A program made the translations under genes and the position numbers. DNA of 64,000 nucleotides from Antennarius striatus (lineage: Eukaryota > Chordata > Actinopteri > Lophiiformes > Antennariidae), in assembly GCF_040054535.1 (NCBI RefSeq), contig NC_090785.1:15174501-15238500 (forward strand). Reading direction: 5' to 3'. Positions 33,088 through 45,329 of the stretch are shown piece after piece (the first letter of the stretch is position 1; every line of letters begins with the position of its first letter). The notes beneath the pieces were generated by a model. The model was not told the origin of the DNA. It searched no databases and saw only the letters and a program-made list of their open reading frames with translations.

Positions 33088-36053
33088 TTAGAGCTGGAGG
33101 AGGAATCTGAGGATGTCAGACTGGACCTGAGAGACATTGACAGATGGATGCCACCTCATCACAGCCTTCCCATCTGGCCCCACCAGAAACTTTTCAAAAT
33201 TCCACTTCACGTCAGTGACCTTCAGTGGAGTCCAGAACAGACCAGAGGGGTCTCCCAGATTTACTCCGACTGGAGGACACGAGTTCTGTAGAAATAGGAA
33301 ACAGCTAGATCAGACACAAATGAACAACCCTCACCTTAAAGATGTGTGACTAAAATAAACGTTGATCTGCAGCATGTTTTTGAGGAAACAATTGTCAGTA
33401 ATGATCAATAGTAACTCAGTCTATTTAAACGACACAGCAGTCTTCCTGTGTTAACATGCATTATAAATGGAATCACTTGTTACATACCTTGAGGAATGTA
33501 TAAACCTCCTGCTCATTACCTCCGTTCACGTCACCCTTCTCAAACAGCTGGAAGTTTGGAACATAACCATTTCCTGGTCTAACATACCTGTGATCCAGAA
33601 AGAAGACAGTTTATCAGTGATGTGTCTCTGAACACTTTGTGTCTTGGCAGCTTCCATTAATTCACCACAGGTCTTAATAAAAAAACAGTTGTCTAGATAC
33701 AAGACCACAGAATGAACCTGAGGACTCAGCATGTATGAGCGGCCAGAGACAAGAACTGATTTTGTTGTAACAGGATCCCTCTTCTCATTAAATGAACACG
33801 TTGATTGACTGGACTTACCGGTATCGCAAACATCCAGGCTCTTACATTCCAGAACATTATTATATTTATAGATGTGACTCAAGATCAGGAGATTCTCACA
33901 TGTTCAGATCTTCTGTATGATTACCGAAATAATTTTGGAAACTCTAGAGCTTCAAGTATGAAGCACATCGATCAAAAAAACAATTATTTTCACCCTGACT
34001 GTTTTGATCCATGGATTTCAGGTTCTGACTGGTTTTCTTCATTAATTTTATTCTGTGAGATAAAGCTTCTGAACTGATAATAGTATTAATAGTCACAATA
34101 ATAATTCAATCATTTCTCACTTTAAACCCGGCAGAATTTCATGATTTTGTCCTGGTTCCTGTTTCCCAAACTGGTTGGAGGGGAAGCCGAGAACGACGAG
34201 CCCCAGAGGTTTCAGCTTCTCCTGTAGTGCATTCAATTCTGATAACAGAAAATCACAAGTTGACCATTAAACGTCTTTAAACTGAGAATCTCCAAGACTG
34301 CATCACACAATAATGGCATTCATATGACCGTTTCTTACCCACATACTGAATGGTGAGCCCTCAGAATGTGGCTGTATTGACGAAGAGGACAGTCTGACCT
34401 CTGTAGTCACTGAAGTTCACAGTGTGGCTCCCATCCAGAGTCTTTGCATTGTATTTATAAATGGTGTCACCTGTGGACGGCTGGCACAGCTGAGGGTAAA
34501 GAAACAGTTCAAGCAGGTGACAAACTGTTATTGCAGGGGTACAAAACATGGTAAGTACAACCAATCATTTTAAATTTAAACCAATATGGGATGCATGGTA
34601 CAGGATAATAAAAGCACCATGAGTATTATGAGTATTATGCTGTGCAGCGGTGACAATGTCTGCAATTTCACGGAAATATCGATGTCGTTTTTCAGTTCTG
34701 TTCACAACAGCTGGTGATGTGTCACCTTGTTTCCTATGAGAATGTTCGACCCCTGCAGCATCACACAGCAGCTGTCTTTAAGAGTGCACATTCAACAACT
34801 GTTGTAGCTGAATGGAAAGGAAATCACTTCTCTGTTACACATCCTCACAGGTCAGCTGGTGCAGACCTCAGGAGCCGGATACATATAATAAAAAAATGGT
34901 ATTGATGTCCAACCCTTGACATGAATGAGCCTATTGACTCAGTTCCTGAAAAATCTTTTCATGCAGACTAATTCTATACAGACTCAAAAACTACAATACT
35001 ACGCTATTCTCAATCTAAAGTAGCCTCAGTCAAAACACAGATGACCAAAAAAACAACCTGCTATCAGAACACAAAGACCAAAGATGGAGGCTGGCGAACA
35101 AACCGATCAGCTGAATGGTGAGGAAGTCAGTCCCGTGCACAGCAGCAGCATGAGAAGAAACTAAAACAGAGCATTCAAACAGCATCTTTAAAAGTGATCA
35201 AGAAAAGTGTGTGGAAATCTGTCCAGCATGTAAGGGCAGATGAACGGACGTACAGATGGACTGACAAGTGTAACCCAGTATTTATTTACCTTTGGTGTGA
35301 TCACTCACTGTATTTTCTGCCCCCCCCCCCCCCAAAAAAAAAAATAGGTCAATCAGAATTTCCTTAATCCAATTACTTGGCAAAATATACCTCTGGGTGA
35401 AAAGTTAAAAATTATATCAGAGAAATAATTCCCATGAAATAATATTTGTATTGAACGAGCAGATTAAGTGCAGGTAAATTTCAAAACAATGATAACAAAT
35501 ACATCTATTTGTTCAATCCTCTCTTCCAGAGCAAACATCAGTTTATTTACCAAACGAGGGCTATAACTATTAATCAAACATCAGCCCAAACATGGACTGT
35601 GTTATCATGTTGGATGACATTTTATTATTATTATTAAATTATAGTAATAAAGTAATATTTTCTTATTATTTTATGACTAATATTTTATAATAATAATAAT
35701 TATTATTATTAATAATAATAAATCCTTTTATACAATGTCTCACGATGGATGCATTGTCCAGTGTTCAACTAGTAGTTAAATCACACGTCATGTCACACAG
35801 CTGAGACACGTTGCTGAACGTGTTGCACTGACGGCCTGTGAATTCCCGCTTCATCCCAACACCTGACAGGGAAATTAGAGAACAGAGCGATTTTAAACGC
35901 TCTCAAATTGATTTATTTATCCCGTAACGAACGGGTTGTGTGCCGGTCGACCATTACCTGTGTGAGTCCGTTGGAGCAGGCGGAACCGGGCTGCAGCAGA
36001 CCGAAAAGCAGGAGCGACAGTAGAGGGAACATGTTACCATCCGTCTCCGCCAT
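33088..36053 (-). CDS. gpx3: Glutathione peroxidase 3, copy A (selenoprotein), complete
   Basis: A secreted selenoperoxidase that reduces hydroperoxides with thiols. Exons (transcript order): 36053-35958, 34489-34339, 34238-34121, 33587-33488, 33285-33088. They total 663 nt, 220 residues, with GT-AG junctions and phases matching copies B and C. The N-terminus [20 protein letters not shown] is a likely signal peptide. The in-frame TGA at 34363-34361, in the context NTATF-U-GLTIQYV, is read as selenocysteine. The other catalytic residues are Gln in [11 protein letters not shown] and Trp/Asn in [13 protein letters not shown] form-2 SECIS follows. The C-terminus (FLLQL) is about 12 residues shorter than in B and C, and exon 1 is unlike theirs. 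The gene lies tail-to-tail with tnip1, as GPX3 does in mammals. Residue 1 could instead be Met-8. Confidence 0.95.
34361..34363 (-). other. gpx3: Selenocysteine TGA codon, gpx3 copy A
   Basis: The TGA falls where glutathione peroxidases carry the catalytic Sec, followed by GLT and preceded by Phe (not the Tyr of B and C). Coding similarity continues on both sides and across the next three exons. Confidence 0.95.
35322..35725. repeat. Homopolymer C/A tract and AT-rich trinucleotide block in gpx3 A intron 1
   Basis: A run of C followed by a run of A lies at about 35322-35344. An AT-only (ATT)n/(AAT)n mixture lies at about 35625-35725. The rest of this 1.5-kb intron shows no recognised feature. 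Confidence 0.8.
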
Positions 36054-36172
36054 AGCGACAGCGACCTGCGTCTGTGTGTGACCGCCTCCCCCTCATCAAG
36101 AGCGGCCTGGGTCGAGCAGCGAGCTCCGTGGGGTGAGGTAACGCCCACTGCTGACGTAACAGAACTCACAGT

Positions 36173-36262
36173 AAATATTACAACAGCAATCACAACAACA
36201 ACACCACCAACAACTACAACAACTACTACTACTACTACTATTACTACTCTTACTGTTACTAC
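36173..36262. repeat. (AAC)n/(ACT)n trinucleotide array just upstream of gpx3 copy A
   Basis: Imperfect triplet repeats, first caacaa-type then actact-type, start about 120 bases upstream of the copy A start codon. They may lie inside its proximal promoter. The other copies lack the array. Confidence 0.85.
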
Positions 36263-36462
36263 TACTGTACTATGTCAGGGCTCAGGAGACCAGAACACAA
36301 GCGTGTTTGTTTATTCCAGAAATGACAAAGATGTCAGATTTCAGCAAATCCCAAAGTTCACTGAACTGAACTGAACTGAATGACAAACTCTGCAAAGGGT
36401 TCATTTAATGTCACAGGATTTTACCAAGAGGAAGGTTAATCATCAAAGAAGAGCGTAGAAAC

Positions 36463-36728
36463 CAGGCATGGGCAAACAATGTGCCACGGGCCATGTTAGG
36501 CTTTACAATCGTGCCCACTTATTTTTTTATACTATATAAATACTTTTATGAAATAAACTAAAAATATTTCTTTGCTGTTGGTTAAATGCCAAATCCTTTT
36601 ATACAATGGTGTTTACATAATTTGCAAAAGTAGAAATCAACACTTCATCCACCTGCTCCTCAGCTGGCCCATCTGTTAAATTTTAGAACTCTGTGTAGCC
36701 CACCAGTCATAAAGTTTGCCCACCCCCG
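36463..36728. mobile_element. Short hAT-type MITE (CAGG...GGGCAAAC termini)
   Basis: The left end CAGGCATGGGCAAACAAT and the right end, complement CGGGGGTGGGCAAACTTT, are inverted repeats of the type seen in hAT MITEs. The flanking octamers GTAGAAAC and GTCTAAAC agree at six of eight positions, consistent with an aged 8-bp target duplication. Confidence 0.7.
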
Positions 36729-37023
36729 GTCTAAACGTTGATGAGAACTTTATATTCTTTCTGGAAGGCTCGTTTCGGCTAAATCTTTCCAGAATTACCC
36801 TGGAATCTTTTGACTATCTACTGGGTGGTTTCTGCTATCTGGTCTGAACACTCTGACAATCCAGACCTACATTTTATCACCCAGACCTTGACTGCATAAG
36901 GAATGGGACATTCAGAATTAAACACACAAGACAATGTGCAGACCTGTAAGTTTAAGTGAACTGACTCTATTACACAACTTTAACAGTGAATTAACTTTTA
37001 AAGCCTTGTTAAAATATAGAGTA

Positions 37024-37440
37024 CAGTAGTATCTTGACATACGAGCAACTGGACATACGAGGTTTTTGAGATATTAGCCATTGCCTCTTCCACATTTTTG
37101 TTCGACATATAAGCGAAAATCTGAGGTAACAGTTTTGCTCTGGGACACCACCGCTAGTTGGTGGATGGATACAACATCAGCTGAGACCGCATCTCATTGT
37201 TTCCCATGTGTTGAGTTTTGCATTTCTTTTCATACTTTGTTTATGTAACTTACATATAAATAATAACTCACAGGAAACATGTCTAGTGGTTGATAAAAAT
37301 ATATTTTTTTCATAATTTAGGGGATTTGGGGCTGTTTTACAATGGTGGGACAGATTAAAATAATTTTAGTTAATTTAAATGGTGAAAATTTGTTTGAGTT
37401 AGAAGCACATTCACTTACGAGATCAGTTATGAGCAAGCAA
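37024..37440. mobile_element. Truncated Tigger-like element end
   Basis: It starts at a TA with CAGTAGTATCTTGACATACGA, the usual 'CAGTRGTACCTCGACATACGAG' kind of Tigger terminus. It later shows internal 'cacttacgagatcagttatg'. The matching right terminus is not found, so the end coordinate is approximate. Confidence 0.55.
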
Positions 37441-37686
37441 AGAGAAATGGGTTTCCATTCCATTTCTCAGTTAACTCCACCAATAGTTAACACCAAATAG
37501 CAAAACCTTCAGAGGTCAGCATTCAGCGGTCAAAAAACTTTTAATGCTTCGGGGCAGAAATCTAACCCGGCGAACATTGGTTCCTTCTTATACCTGAGCA
37601 CCAACTATCCCCAGGAGACCCCGTACATCATTTAGCTCCTAAAGGGGGATAACCCGTCAATAATTTAAAAAGCATTATCCATGGTC

Positions 37687-38040
37687 ATTCATTCATTCAT
37701 TCATTCATTCATTCATTCATTCATTCATCTTCTTACCGCTTCATCCGCTGTAGCTGGTCACGATGAGCTGGAGCCTATCCCAGCTAACTGAGGGCGTGAG
37801 GCAGGGATAACTCTCGGCACGAAACCAGTGCACCACATAGACATACGCAGACAACACGCACACACACTCACACCTATGAACACTTTGAGCCAGCCAATTA
37901 ACCTGAAATGCATTTTGGTGGTGGGAGGAAGCCAGAGAATCCGGAGAGAACCCATGCAAACTCCGCACAGAGCGGGACTCGAACCTGGAACCGCCTTGTT
38001 GTGCAGCGACAGCCCTACCCACTGCGCCACCGTGCCTCCC
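37687..38040 (-). mobile_element. tRNA-derived SINE with (GAAT)n tail
   Basis: On the minus strand the head reads GGGAGGCACGGTGGCGCAGT (A-box region), then GGTTCGAGTCC (B box). The body has 'ggagtttgcatgggttctct' and 'cttcctcccaccacc'. It ends in a (GAAT)n tail at 37687-37727. Two open frames across it are coincidental. Similar but damaged copies lie at 45815-46035 and 55085-55395. Confidence 0.85.
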
Positions 38041-39091
38041 TGTTATCCAGCTGAAATTAAACTGAGTATTAAACAAAAGTAAATGTGTTACAGAGTGTAA
38101 TATTGTGTGTACAGAAACCTCCAACCATCTATGAAGGCTCATATCACCAGTCAAAGCAGCCAGAAAATGTTTCAAAGAATCACAAAAGAGGTGACATATG
38201 CATTTAAATCCAGAGCCAAATGTCAGAGGCAAATGTTTCAGATTTCACTGGGGGAACCGATTAAAGACTAACACCATGTAGGAGCACATAGAGAGCTCTG
38301 TTGGCTGTCTGAACATGGAGAGGGATTGTCAGATGTGCTCAGAGACCCTTTTGTAGGCTGTGGAATGAGAGTAGCCAGAAAAGGCTCCTGACAGAGGATA
38401 ATGTGACATTGAAGTATTAGAGATAATCATATATATGAAGACAGCTGCAAAGGTGCAGGTGAGCTGTAAAAGGGACATACAGAGACATTCTTTGTATACG
38501 ATGTAAATTCTATATAAACATACTGATAAAGATGGCATTTTTTTGTGATTTTTTTTGTGGTTGTTCAGCTGAAAACATGAATGACATGGATTTGGATGAA
38601 GACAATTAAAGTGAGGCTGTTTAATTCATTGTCTATTGAACCAGTCTCCACGCAGTTATTCTACCCCTGTGGGAGGTATGGTGTGCACATTTTTCGCCAG
38701 AGTTTTTGGACATCTTATGACAACAGTGACCTTATGGAAAACAAAAGCATTTAGATTTTACTAAATTTGAAGTTTTATGTTTCTGTTCATCTCCAGCATA
38801 GTGTAGATCCTGCTGTGCAGCCATCAATTAATTATTTTGCTCCCCTAGGAGAATGACTGACATTCATTTACTGTATATACTTTACTATATGTACTAAAAA
38901 AAAACCCCCAAAAAACCAAAAACCCATTCCCCTCTGTTTTATTTATTTATTTATTTCGAAAAAATAGCATCCTTTAATTAACTGTAAGTAATTCTTAATG
39001 AATAGGGAAATGTGCATGACCTTATTCTGACCCATGGCGTAACAGATTCTGGTAAAGAAAGGTCTGGACATCAACATGTTGCTCACCAAGA

Positions 39092-39097
39092 TTTATT
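39092..39097 (-). terminator. gpx3: gpx3 copy B polyadenylation signal
   Basis: AATAAA on the minus strand, about 245 bases past the stop, inside a block shared with the 3' ends of copies A and C. Confidence 0.75.
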
Positions 39098-39194
39098 GTT
39101 ATGAAGTAACACACAGGCTGTAATGACCAACAGGTCCTGAAGTGGGAAGTTGACGTGATGCTTTGGGGTTCCGGGGCAGCCTGAATGCACTGAA

Positions 39195-39275
39195 GAACTG
39201 TCCTGAACCCCAGACTCAAAGGAGACACCACAGACTTCCTGTTTTCAAGCCTCCTCTTCATTTAACAGGTCAACT
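39195..39275 (-). promoter_or_regulatory. gpx3: SECIS element of gpx3 copy B (form 2)
   Basis: The quartet sides are ATGA (39261-39258) and TGAG (39218-39215), with the same main helix as copy A. The apical ministem is ACAG/CTGT, here with loop GAAGT. It lies about 80 bases after the stop. The stem is kept while the loop differs from copy A. Confidence 0.88.
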
Positions 39276-39339
39276 TCATGGATCAGAAACTGTTGGCATT
39301 ACATTGTACGTTAGCACGTTATCAGTTACTTCATCAGAT

Positions 39340-41201
39340 CTAAACTGCTGAAAGGGATTCACATTCCTTAGCCTTTAGTTCTGTCTGGTATGCCAGGATA
39401 CCATCTCGGACCTCAGAAATTTCGACATGTGGATGCCACCTCCTCACCGGCTTCCCATCTGGTCCCACCAGGAACTTTTCAAAGTTCCATTTGATATCGT
39501 TTATTTTCACCGGCTCCCAGAATATTCTGCCTGAGGGTTTTCCAAAAGTTTCTCCAACTGGAGGGCATGCGTTCTGCATAATAGAATAAACATCTGTACG
39601 CAAGGCAACAACCTACAAATTTTAGATGTGTGAGTATAAGATTAGCAAACTGTCTTTTGAAATCATTGCCAGTCACATGTTTTTGAGGAAACAATTGTCA
39701 TTAACATTCTCTGAGTTTGTGTACAGTCATTAGTACACAAACTCAGTCTATTTAAACTACACAGCAGTGTTAACATGCATTATAAATGGAATCACTTGTT
39801 ACATACCTTGAGGAACGTGAAAACCTTCTGCTCTTTAGCTCCATTCACGTCACCCTTTTCAAACAGCTGGAAGTTTGGAACAAATCCGTTTCCTGGTCGT
39901 ACATACCTGTGATCGGGAAAGAAGACAGTTTATCAGTGGATGTGTCTGTAAAATTTCCATTAATTCACTCCTGGTTTTAATAAATTCACAGTTGTCTCCA
40001 ATGGATACCAGGCCACAGAATGAGCCTGAGGACATTTTGAATGTATGAGCAGCCGCAGACAAGAACTTGTTTTATTGTAACAGGATCCTTCCCCTGATTA
40101 AATGATCACATGTTGATTGACTGGATTTACCAAACTGCAAAAAGGCATGTTTGAGAAGCTTTTGTTTTCAGTTCAAGAGATCTTTTTTTTCCAGATTTTT
40201 TTACACTCTAGAAGTCCTTTGCAATATCTTGTTTTTCAAGACTGAAGTGCTTTTATTCTTATATTGATACACAGCTTTGGCATTACTGGTTGTTTTTATA
40301 TGTTCAGTTAGTATATAATAATAATAATAATAATAATAATGTAATTATTATTATTATTATTATTCATAGAAAATCCCCTCTTACTTTAGTCCTGGCAGAA
40401 TTTCATGTCTTTGTCCTGGTTCCTGTTTCCCAAACTGGTTGGAGGGGAAACCGAGAACGATGAGTCCCGTCGGTTTCAACTCCTCCTGTAGTGCATTCAA
40501 TTCTGATAACAGAAAAAGAAAAGATGGAAAAGCATGGCTTTTTAAAAAATCTTACAACATAATGATATCTGAAGCCCTTTCTTACCCAGATACTGAATGG
40601 TGAGCCCTCAGTATGTGGCTGTATTGACGAAGAGGACAGTCTGACCTCTGTAGTCACTGAAGTTCACAGTGTGGGTCCCGTTTAGAGTCTTTGCACTGTA
40701 TTTATAAATGGTTTCATTTGTGGATGGCTGGCACATCTGAGGGTAAAGACACAGTTCAAGCAGGTTTGTTTCTCCTTCATACTTTTACAAACAAATAAGG
40801 GAATTCTTCAATTGATCCAATGACTCTGAAACACATGCATCTTCAGGATACTTTTTCCTAGTTAAAGGAGTGAGACCGTGAGCTAATGCTTTGAATTTTT
40901 AGGTCAAAACATACATAAGTGAGGTTCATTATCTATTGTATAAACAGGTCTTGATGTGACGTTATTAAACTTCTGGGAGCATAGTTATATGAACAGTTCA
41001 TTATTGGAGAACATGGTGATAACATCTGATATCAAGTTGATTTATTCCTCTCTAGACCCATGAAGCTACTGAATGGATGTCAAAACATACCTCTGAGAAT
41101 GGAGGTGCATAGCCGCAGTCCGTGCAGGCGGTATTGGGTCGCAGCAGACCGAAGAGTAGTAAAGGTAAAAAGCACCACGGTGCCCCATCCTTCCCCACCA
41201 T
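39340..41201 (-). CDS. gpx3: Glutathione peroxidase 3-like, copy B (selenoprotein), complete
   Basis: Secreted selenoperoxidase, tandem paralogue of copy A. Exons (transcript order): 41201-41091, 40736-40586, 40502-40385, 39906-39807, 39573-39340. They total 714 nt, 237 residues. The start is chosen by a strong Kozak context (GTCACCATGG). An ATG 15 bases upstream is out of frame. The N-terminus [20 protein letters not shown] looks like a signal peptide. Sec is the TGA at 40610-40608 in [24 protein letters not shown] and [15 protein letters not shown] carry the remaining catalytic residues. The C-terminal tail ends ECESLSAV, an extension shared with copy C but missing in A. Its introns match A and C in position and phase. 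Confidence 0.95.
40313..40366. repeat. (AAT)n-(ATT)n inverted array in gpx3 B intron 3
   Basis: About eight AAT units are followed after a few bases by about seven ATT units, so a transcript of either strand can fold into a long AU hairpin. It sits close to the donor of exon 40502-40385. Confidence 0.9.
40608..40610 (-). other. gpx3: Selenocysteine TGA codon, gpx3 copy B
   Basis: In-frame TGA in the context ATY-U-GLT, the standard glutathione-peroxidase active site, with conserved coding sequence on both sides and a downstream SECIS. Confidence 0.95.
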
Positions 41202-43724
41202 GGTGACGGCTCACCATGGGTGTCTGGCTGCTTCTCCCTCAGGGTGAATTTAAAACAGCTTCAACTGGGGGCGGAGGGAAGCACTGCAGAGATGACGCCC
41301 CCTTCTGACATAACAGCATCCACAATGATCGACCAATGAATGAATGAGTGCAACTTGCATTATCTAAAACAGAGTGGATTAGTGATTTCTATATGACATG
41401 CCTTGGTTATGCCTCAATATGTTATCAAAATGTAAATAATTTGACCACTACAACAAAGAAAGTATCTGCAGTAATGTTTATTTCTATTATTATTATGACA
41501 ATTATTTCAGTATGGTGTAACAAAATATTCAAGTAGATTCATCTTTCATTAATCTTTCTAGGTAATCATTCATAGTTCAGGCTTTTTCAATGCTTAAGAT
41601 AACATCTTGATTCCTATGGACAACATTTGAGATGACTGCATTTCAGAAACAAGAAGCAAATGTTGTTTCTTGTTTTAAGAGATGTCAGATTGGTGGAACT
41701 ACCAATAAAAAATAAAAGAGCTGATTATAATATTATTAATGTCTGCTTTCAATCTACAAAAACATTTTTTTAACACAAGAGATGGCTTTTGTTTAAGTGA
41801 CAACCTGATGTAGGCATAAAAAAATGAAATAGCGGACACATTTATTGTACAAATACATATGCCGCCTCTATATTTAAAATTACTTTCTTTAATTTGATCA
41901 ACAAATGCGTATTCATGAGCACCAAACGTGAACTAGAATTTCTAAAAACATCTCTTTCTGGTGTAAAACAATAAAACACCACACAGAGAGTCCACAAGAG
42001 AAACTGTTGGTTGAGAGTTGCTGTTATTTCTACAGGAAAGATGTGAAACTATGACTGAAAGTCAGCGGATATAACTTGTAACAAAGCTAGCTTATACTTT
42101 GTAGTTGTCATAGCAGAAAATGCAGTGAGAGTTGTGCCTTTGTTTTAATTAATTCGACTGTATTTCTAAGGGTTTTTACCATTGAAAGGGATTAAATTGT
42201 AAGGAATTTTTGATCACTTCAAATTTTCATCACACACTGTGATTTAGGCCGATAGTACAAACAGTTCAGTAATAACAGAGACAAATCTAACACACACGGT
42301 CACACACTGAACTGAACTCATATTCATTGTTAACAATCTGTCTGATACAGAGATACAATTCTGGAAATTCGTACTCTACTTTTATATCTACTCCCACAGT
42401 GGCACTTTGTCCTTGTCAGAGAATTTATAAATGGGTTTTCTGCTGAGTTTAACCTAACAGGAGGGTTTTGTTTTCAGTGTTACATATTCTGAAAGTTTGT
42501 ATGATTTATTTTTGATATAATATACTGAAAGGAACAGAAAGACTTTGCTGAGTTTGTTGACCTGATAAAAAAATGCAGCCAAGCTGTTCTCTCCTTTTGA
42601 AAGATTGGGCTACAAAATGTCACAGAGACTGACAAGTTAAAGGTGAGCTTATGGGTTGCCTTAGGAAAATGACCCAAATCACAAATGGACTTTGACATTT
42701 ATGCTACTGCTGCTGGGCTCTGGCATCTGAACCCATCAATGAAATGAAAACATGACAGAAGATATAACATATGCTAAAGTTGACAAAGTGAAATAATAAT
42801 CTTTATAAATATTTAAATACAATACTGCAGATGTTAAATGGTCGAAGTTTTTAAATGCTTGATGAATGTTTCGATTTGGGTGAGGTTGAAGTGTACACAT
42901 GATACTCAGCTATGGTATCAAACTTATAAAAGTCATTTTCTGGAGCTCTTCATTAGGGCTGATACTGAAATTGTTTGCAAAACAAGTGTACTGGCACACA
43001 ATGACACAGACACAGAACAAAACTTCTATTTGCTTCCCAAAATTATAGTTATAAGACTGACGAGTAACTGCCAAACACAGCCTGAATACTATTCTGCATA
43101 TGAAAACCTGAAACTTAAAACTAACAAAGACTCATTTAAATGTCAAGTATACTAAGACTTCAGACCTTGAGTGCAATTTTTTGGATATGTAGAGAGGATG
43201 GGTAATCTAATGTTTTGAAAATCCAAACATTTGTCTTACAAATATCTGTGTCAACTCAGTTTGGGCAAAGTAAGACTATTTGTAAAATAAAACTAGAAAA
43301 AGTGGTAAAATAAGAATAAAAATATTATGGATATAACTAAAAGAGATAATGCTACATGGAGCTGGTAGCTTGGGACAAGTGAAAAGAATGAATGAGTAAA
43401 ATGCTATGAGAAAAATGATGTAGGGCTAGAATGTAGGGCAACTGAGTGAACCATTCACCCTATCATTAAGGGTCAGTCATTACCCAGAACTCATGACCAT
43501 AAGTGAGGGTAGAACTAGATTTACTGAAAAATCAAGAGCTTCACCTTAGAGGTAGGTCTCTCACTTTTTTCAGCAGACTAGTACAACACCTGTATTGTCA
43601 CAGATATACCCAGATCCATCTTCACCATCTCCCACTCTTTGGGAATTTGTTTATTCTGTTGTTTTATTTTTTTGTTCCCACATTTTGTTTGTTTGTTGTC
43701 AATGCAAACCAAGCTCTCATTTCA
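41202..43724. other. gpx3 B upstream region and B-C intergenic sequence, left part
   Basis: The first 90 bases upstream of the copy B ATG (gcttctccctcagggtgaat..., then a G-rich 'ctgggggcggaggg') are shared with the upstream flanks of copies C (48053-48125) and D (53537-53615). This marks a duplicated proximal promoter or leader. Beyond that the sequence is AT-rich, with no recognised gene. A weak match to the copy C flank occurs near 42290. Confidence 0.55.
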
Positions 43725-43732
43725 GTCATGTC

Positions 43733-44722
43733 CTGGGGTGGACAGTAACGGAGTAAATTTACTGAAGTACTGTACTTAAGTACAGATTCTGAGGATTTTT
43801 ACTTTACTCAAATACTAGAATTCTTTCATACCTATTACTCTTACTCGAATACATTTCCGAGGCTAAGATTTTTACTCTTACTCGAGTTAATTTCTGAGAA
43901 GGCTCATTAATACTTTTAGGTTTGCCTGTTGTTGTTTTGTCCCCCCCCCCCAAAAAAAGCAATTGGCCACACGCAGTGTTTGTCAAAGAAGGAAACCTAT
44001 TACAGTACACGTTCTCAACTGGGATTGACGTAAAAGCTGAAATACGTCAGGGGGGGGGGGGAGACAGACAGACTGGTGGGGGGAAACAGACAGTCTGGGG
44101 GAGACAAATATTGTGGTACTGGGATATGTCCTTCCTGTAAACATTGAGTTGTTGAAAGCAGAGATTTAGTTTGTTGTAAAGCAGTGGTTCTCAACCAGTA
44201 GTCCACCAGTGAGTCCTTCAGGGGTTCCAGTTGGTCCCCAGTTAAACGAGTTGGTTGGGCCCGTATGGCTCCATTTGGTCTTGTGTGTGTATGGAAGGGG
44301 GGAATTGTTTAATAAAATGTGAAAATGACATAATTGTCCTCTTTGGGGAAGGCTTGGTACAGTATAACATAATGGTTCTACAGACAAGCACATCAGTTCA
44401 GGTGGTTTCAAAGAGTTTTCTCTGAAACAAGAGATACAAGGTACTACTGTATATATAAAATTGTAAAATGACAGTAATTCAGTCAGGTCCATTCTCATCA
44501 AAGATAAATAAAAATAGGAATTTACTCTTACTATTTTACTTATAGTACATTTAAAAGCATTTACTCTTGAATACTTAAGTACATTTAAAAGCAAGTACTT
44601 TTTTTACCCTTACTCAATTAATGTATTTACTGGGCTACTCTTACTTGTAGCAGAATAAATTTTGACCAGAAGTATTTGTACTCTTACTCAAGTACTGGGG
44701 TCAAGTACTCTGTCCATCTCTG
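43733..44722. mobile_element. hAT element with perfect 8-bp target duplication, between gpx3 B and C
   Basis: The left terminus TGGGGTGGACAGTAAC and the right terminus (complement AGAGATGGACAGAGTAC) are inverted repeats, with arrays of 'tactcaagta/acttaagta' words inside. Identical octamers GTCATGTC flank it at 43725-43732 and 44723-44730. It has no transposase remnant I can read. It contains poly-C and poly-G runs and, at about 44182, a second hAT-like start (CAGTGGTTCTCAACC). Confidence 0.88.
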
Positions 44723-45329
44723 GTCATGTCACACGAACAACTCATTCATTGTTCGCCATCCCTCAAAATCCTTTCTTGTTACTGACAAAGTTTGTTATAC
44801 GTTATGTTTACAAAAACAAACAAAAACAAAAACCCAACAAAAATCTGGGGTAAGTGTCGTTTATTCGTCAGATTGAGAAGATTTGCACTACTTAAATCTG
44901 TGGAGAATGTGTCTCCATCCTCAAAAGCTCTCAGACAAATTCTTTCCAGGTGGTGGTGACAACCAGAACAGTCCTCAAAGTCAAGAGCACAAAACAACTA
45001 CTGCTCTCCTTCCTTGTTCGCCAAACTTAAGTCTCAGCAGACGGATAATGTCTTTAGCAGAAGTATTTATTATTATAATTAGTACTAGCATTTATTATTA
45101 CCAGTATTATTTAAAGAGCAGGTACATTATGCATAATTATGGACAATCAGTACATGTGTCTTGAAGTGAGCACTCTTCCTGGACAGGGTGTATGTAGCGC
45201 CTCACAGTAACTGCACTCTGGACATAACATTCATGCATGCTAGGTCCACTGAGTGCCTATAGCAAAACTTGGTACACACCTTTATGAAGTCATGCCTTGT
45301 CCTCTCTGCCAACATGGATTGTTCTTAAG

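Noticed and set aside
37741-38232. 163- and 90-codon minus-strand open frames
   Set aside because: They overlap a tRNA-derived SINE and show no protein family signature.
41202-41216. Upstream ATG as the start of gpx3 copy B
   Set aside because: It is out of frame with the peroxidase exons. The next ATG has a much better Kozak context and leads into a signal peptide.
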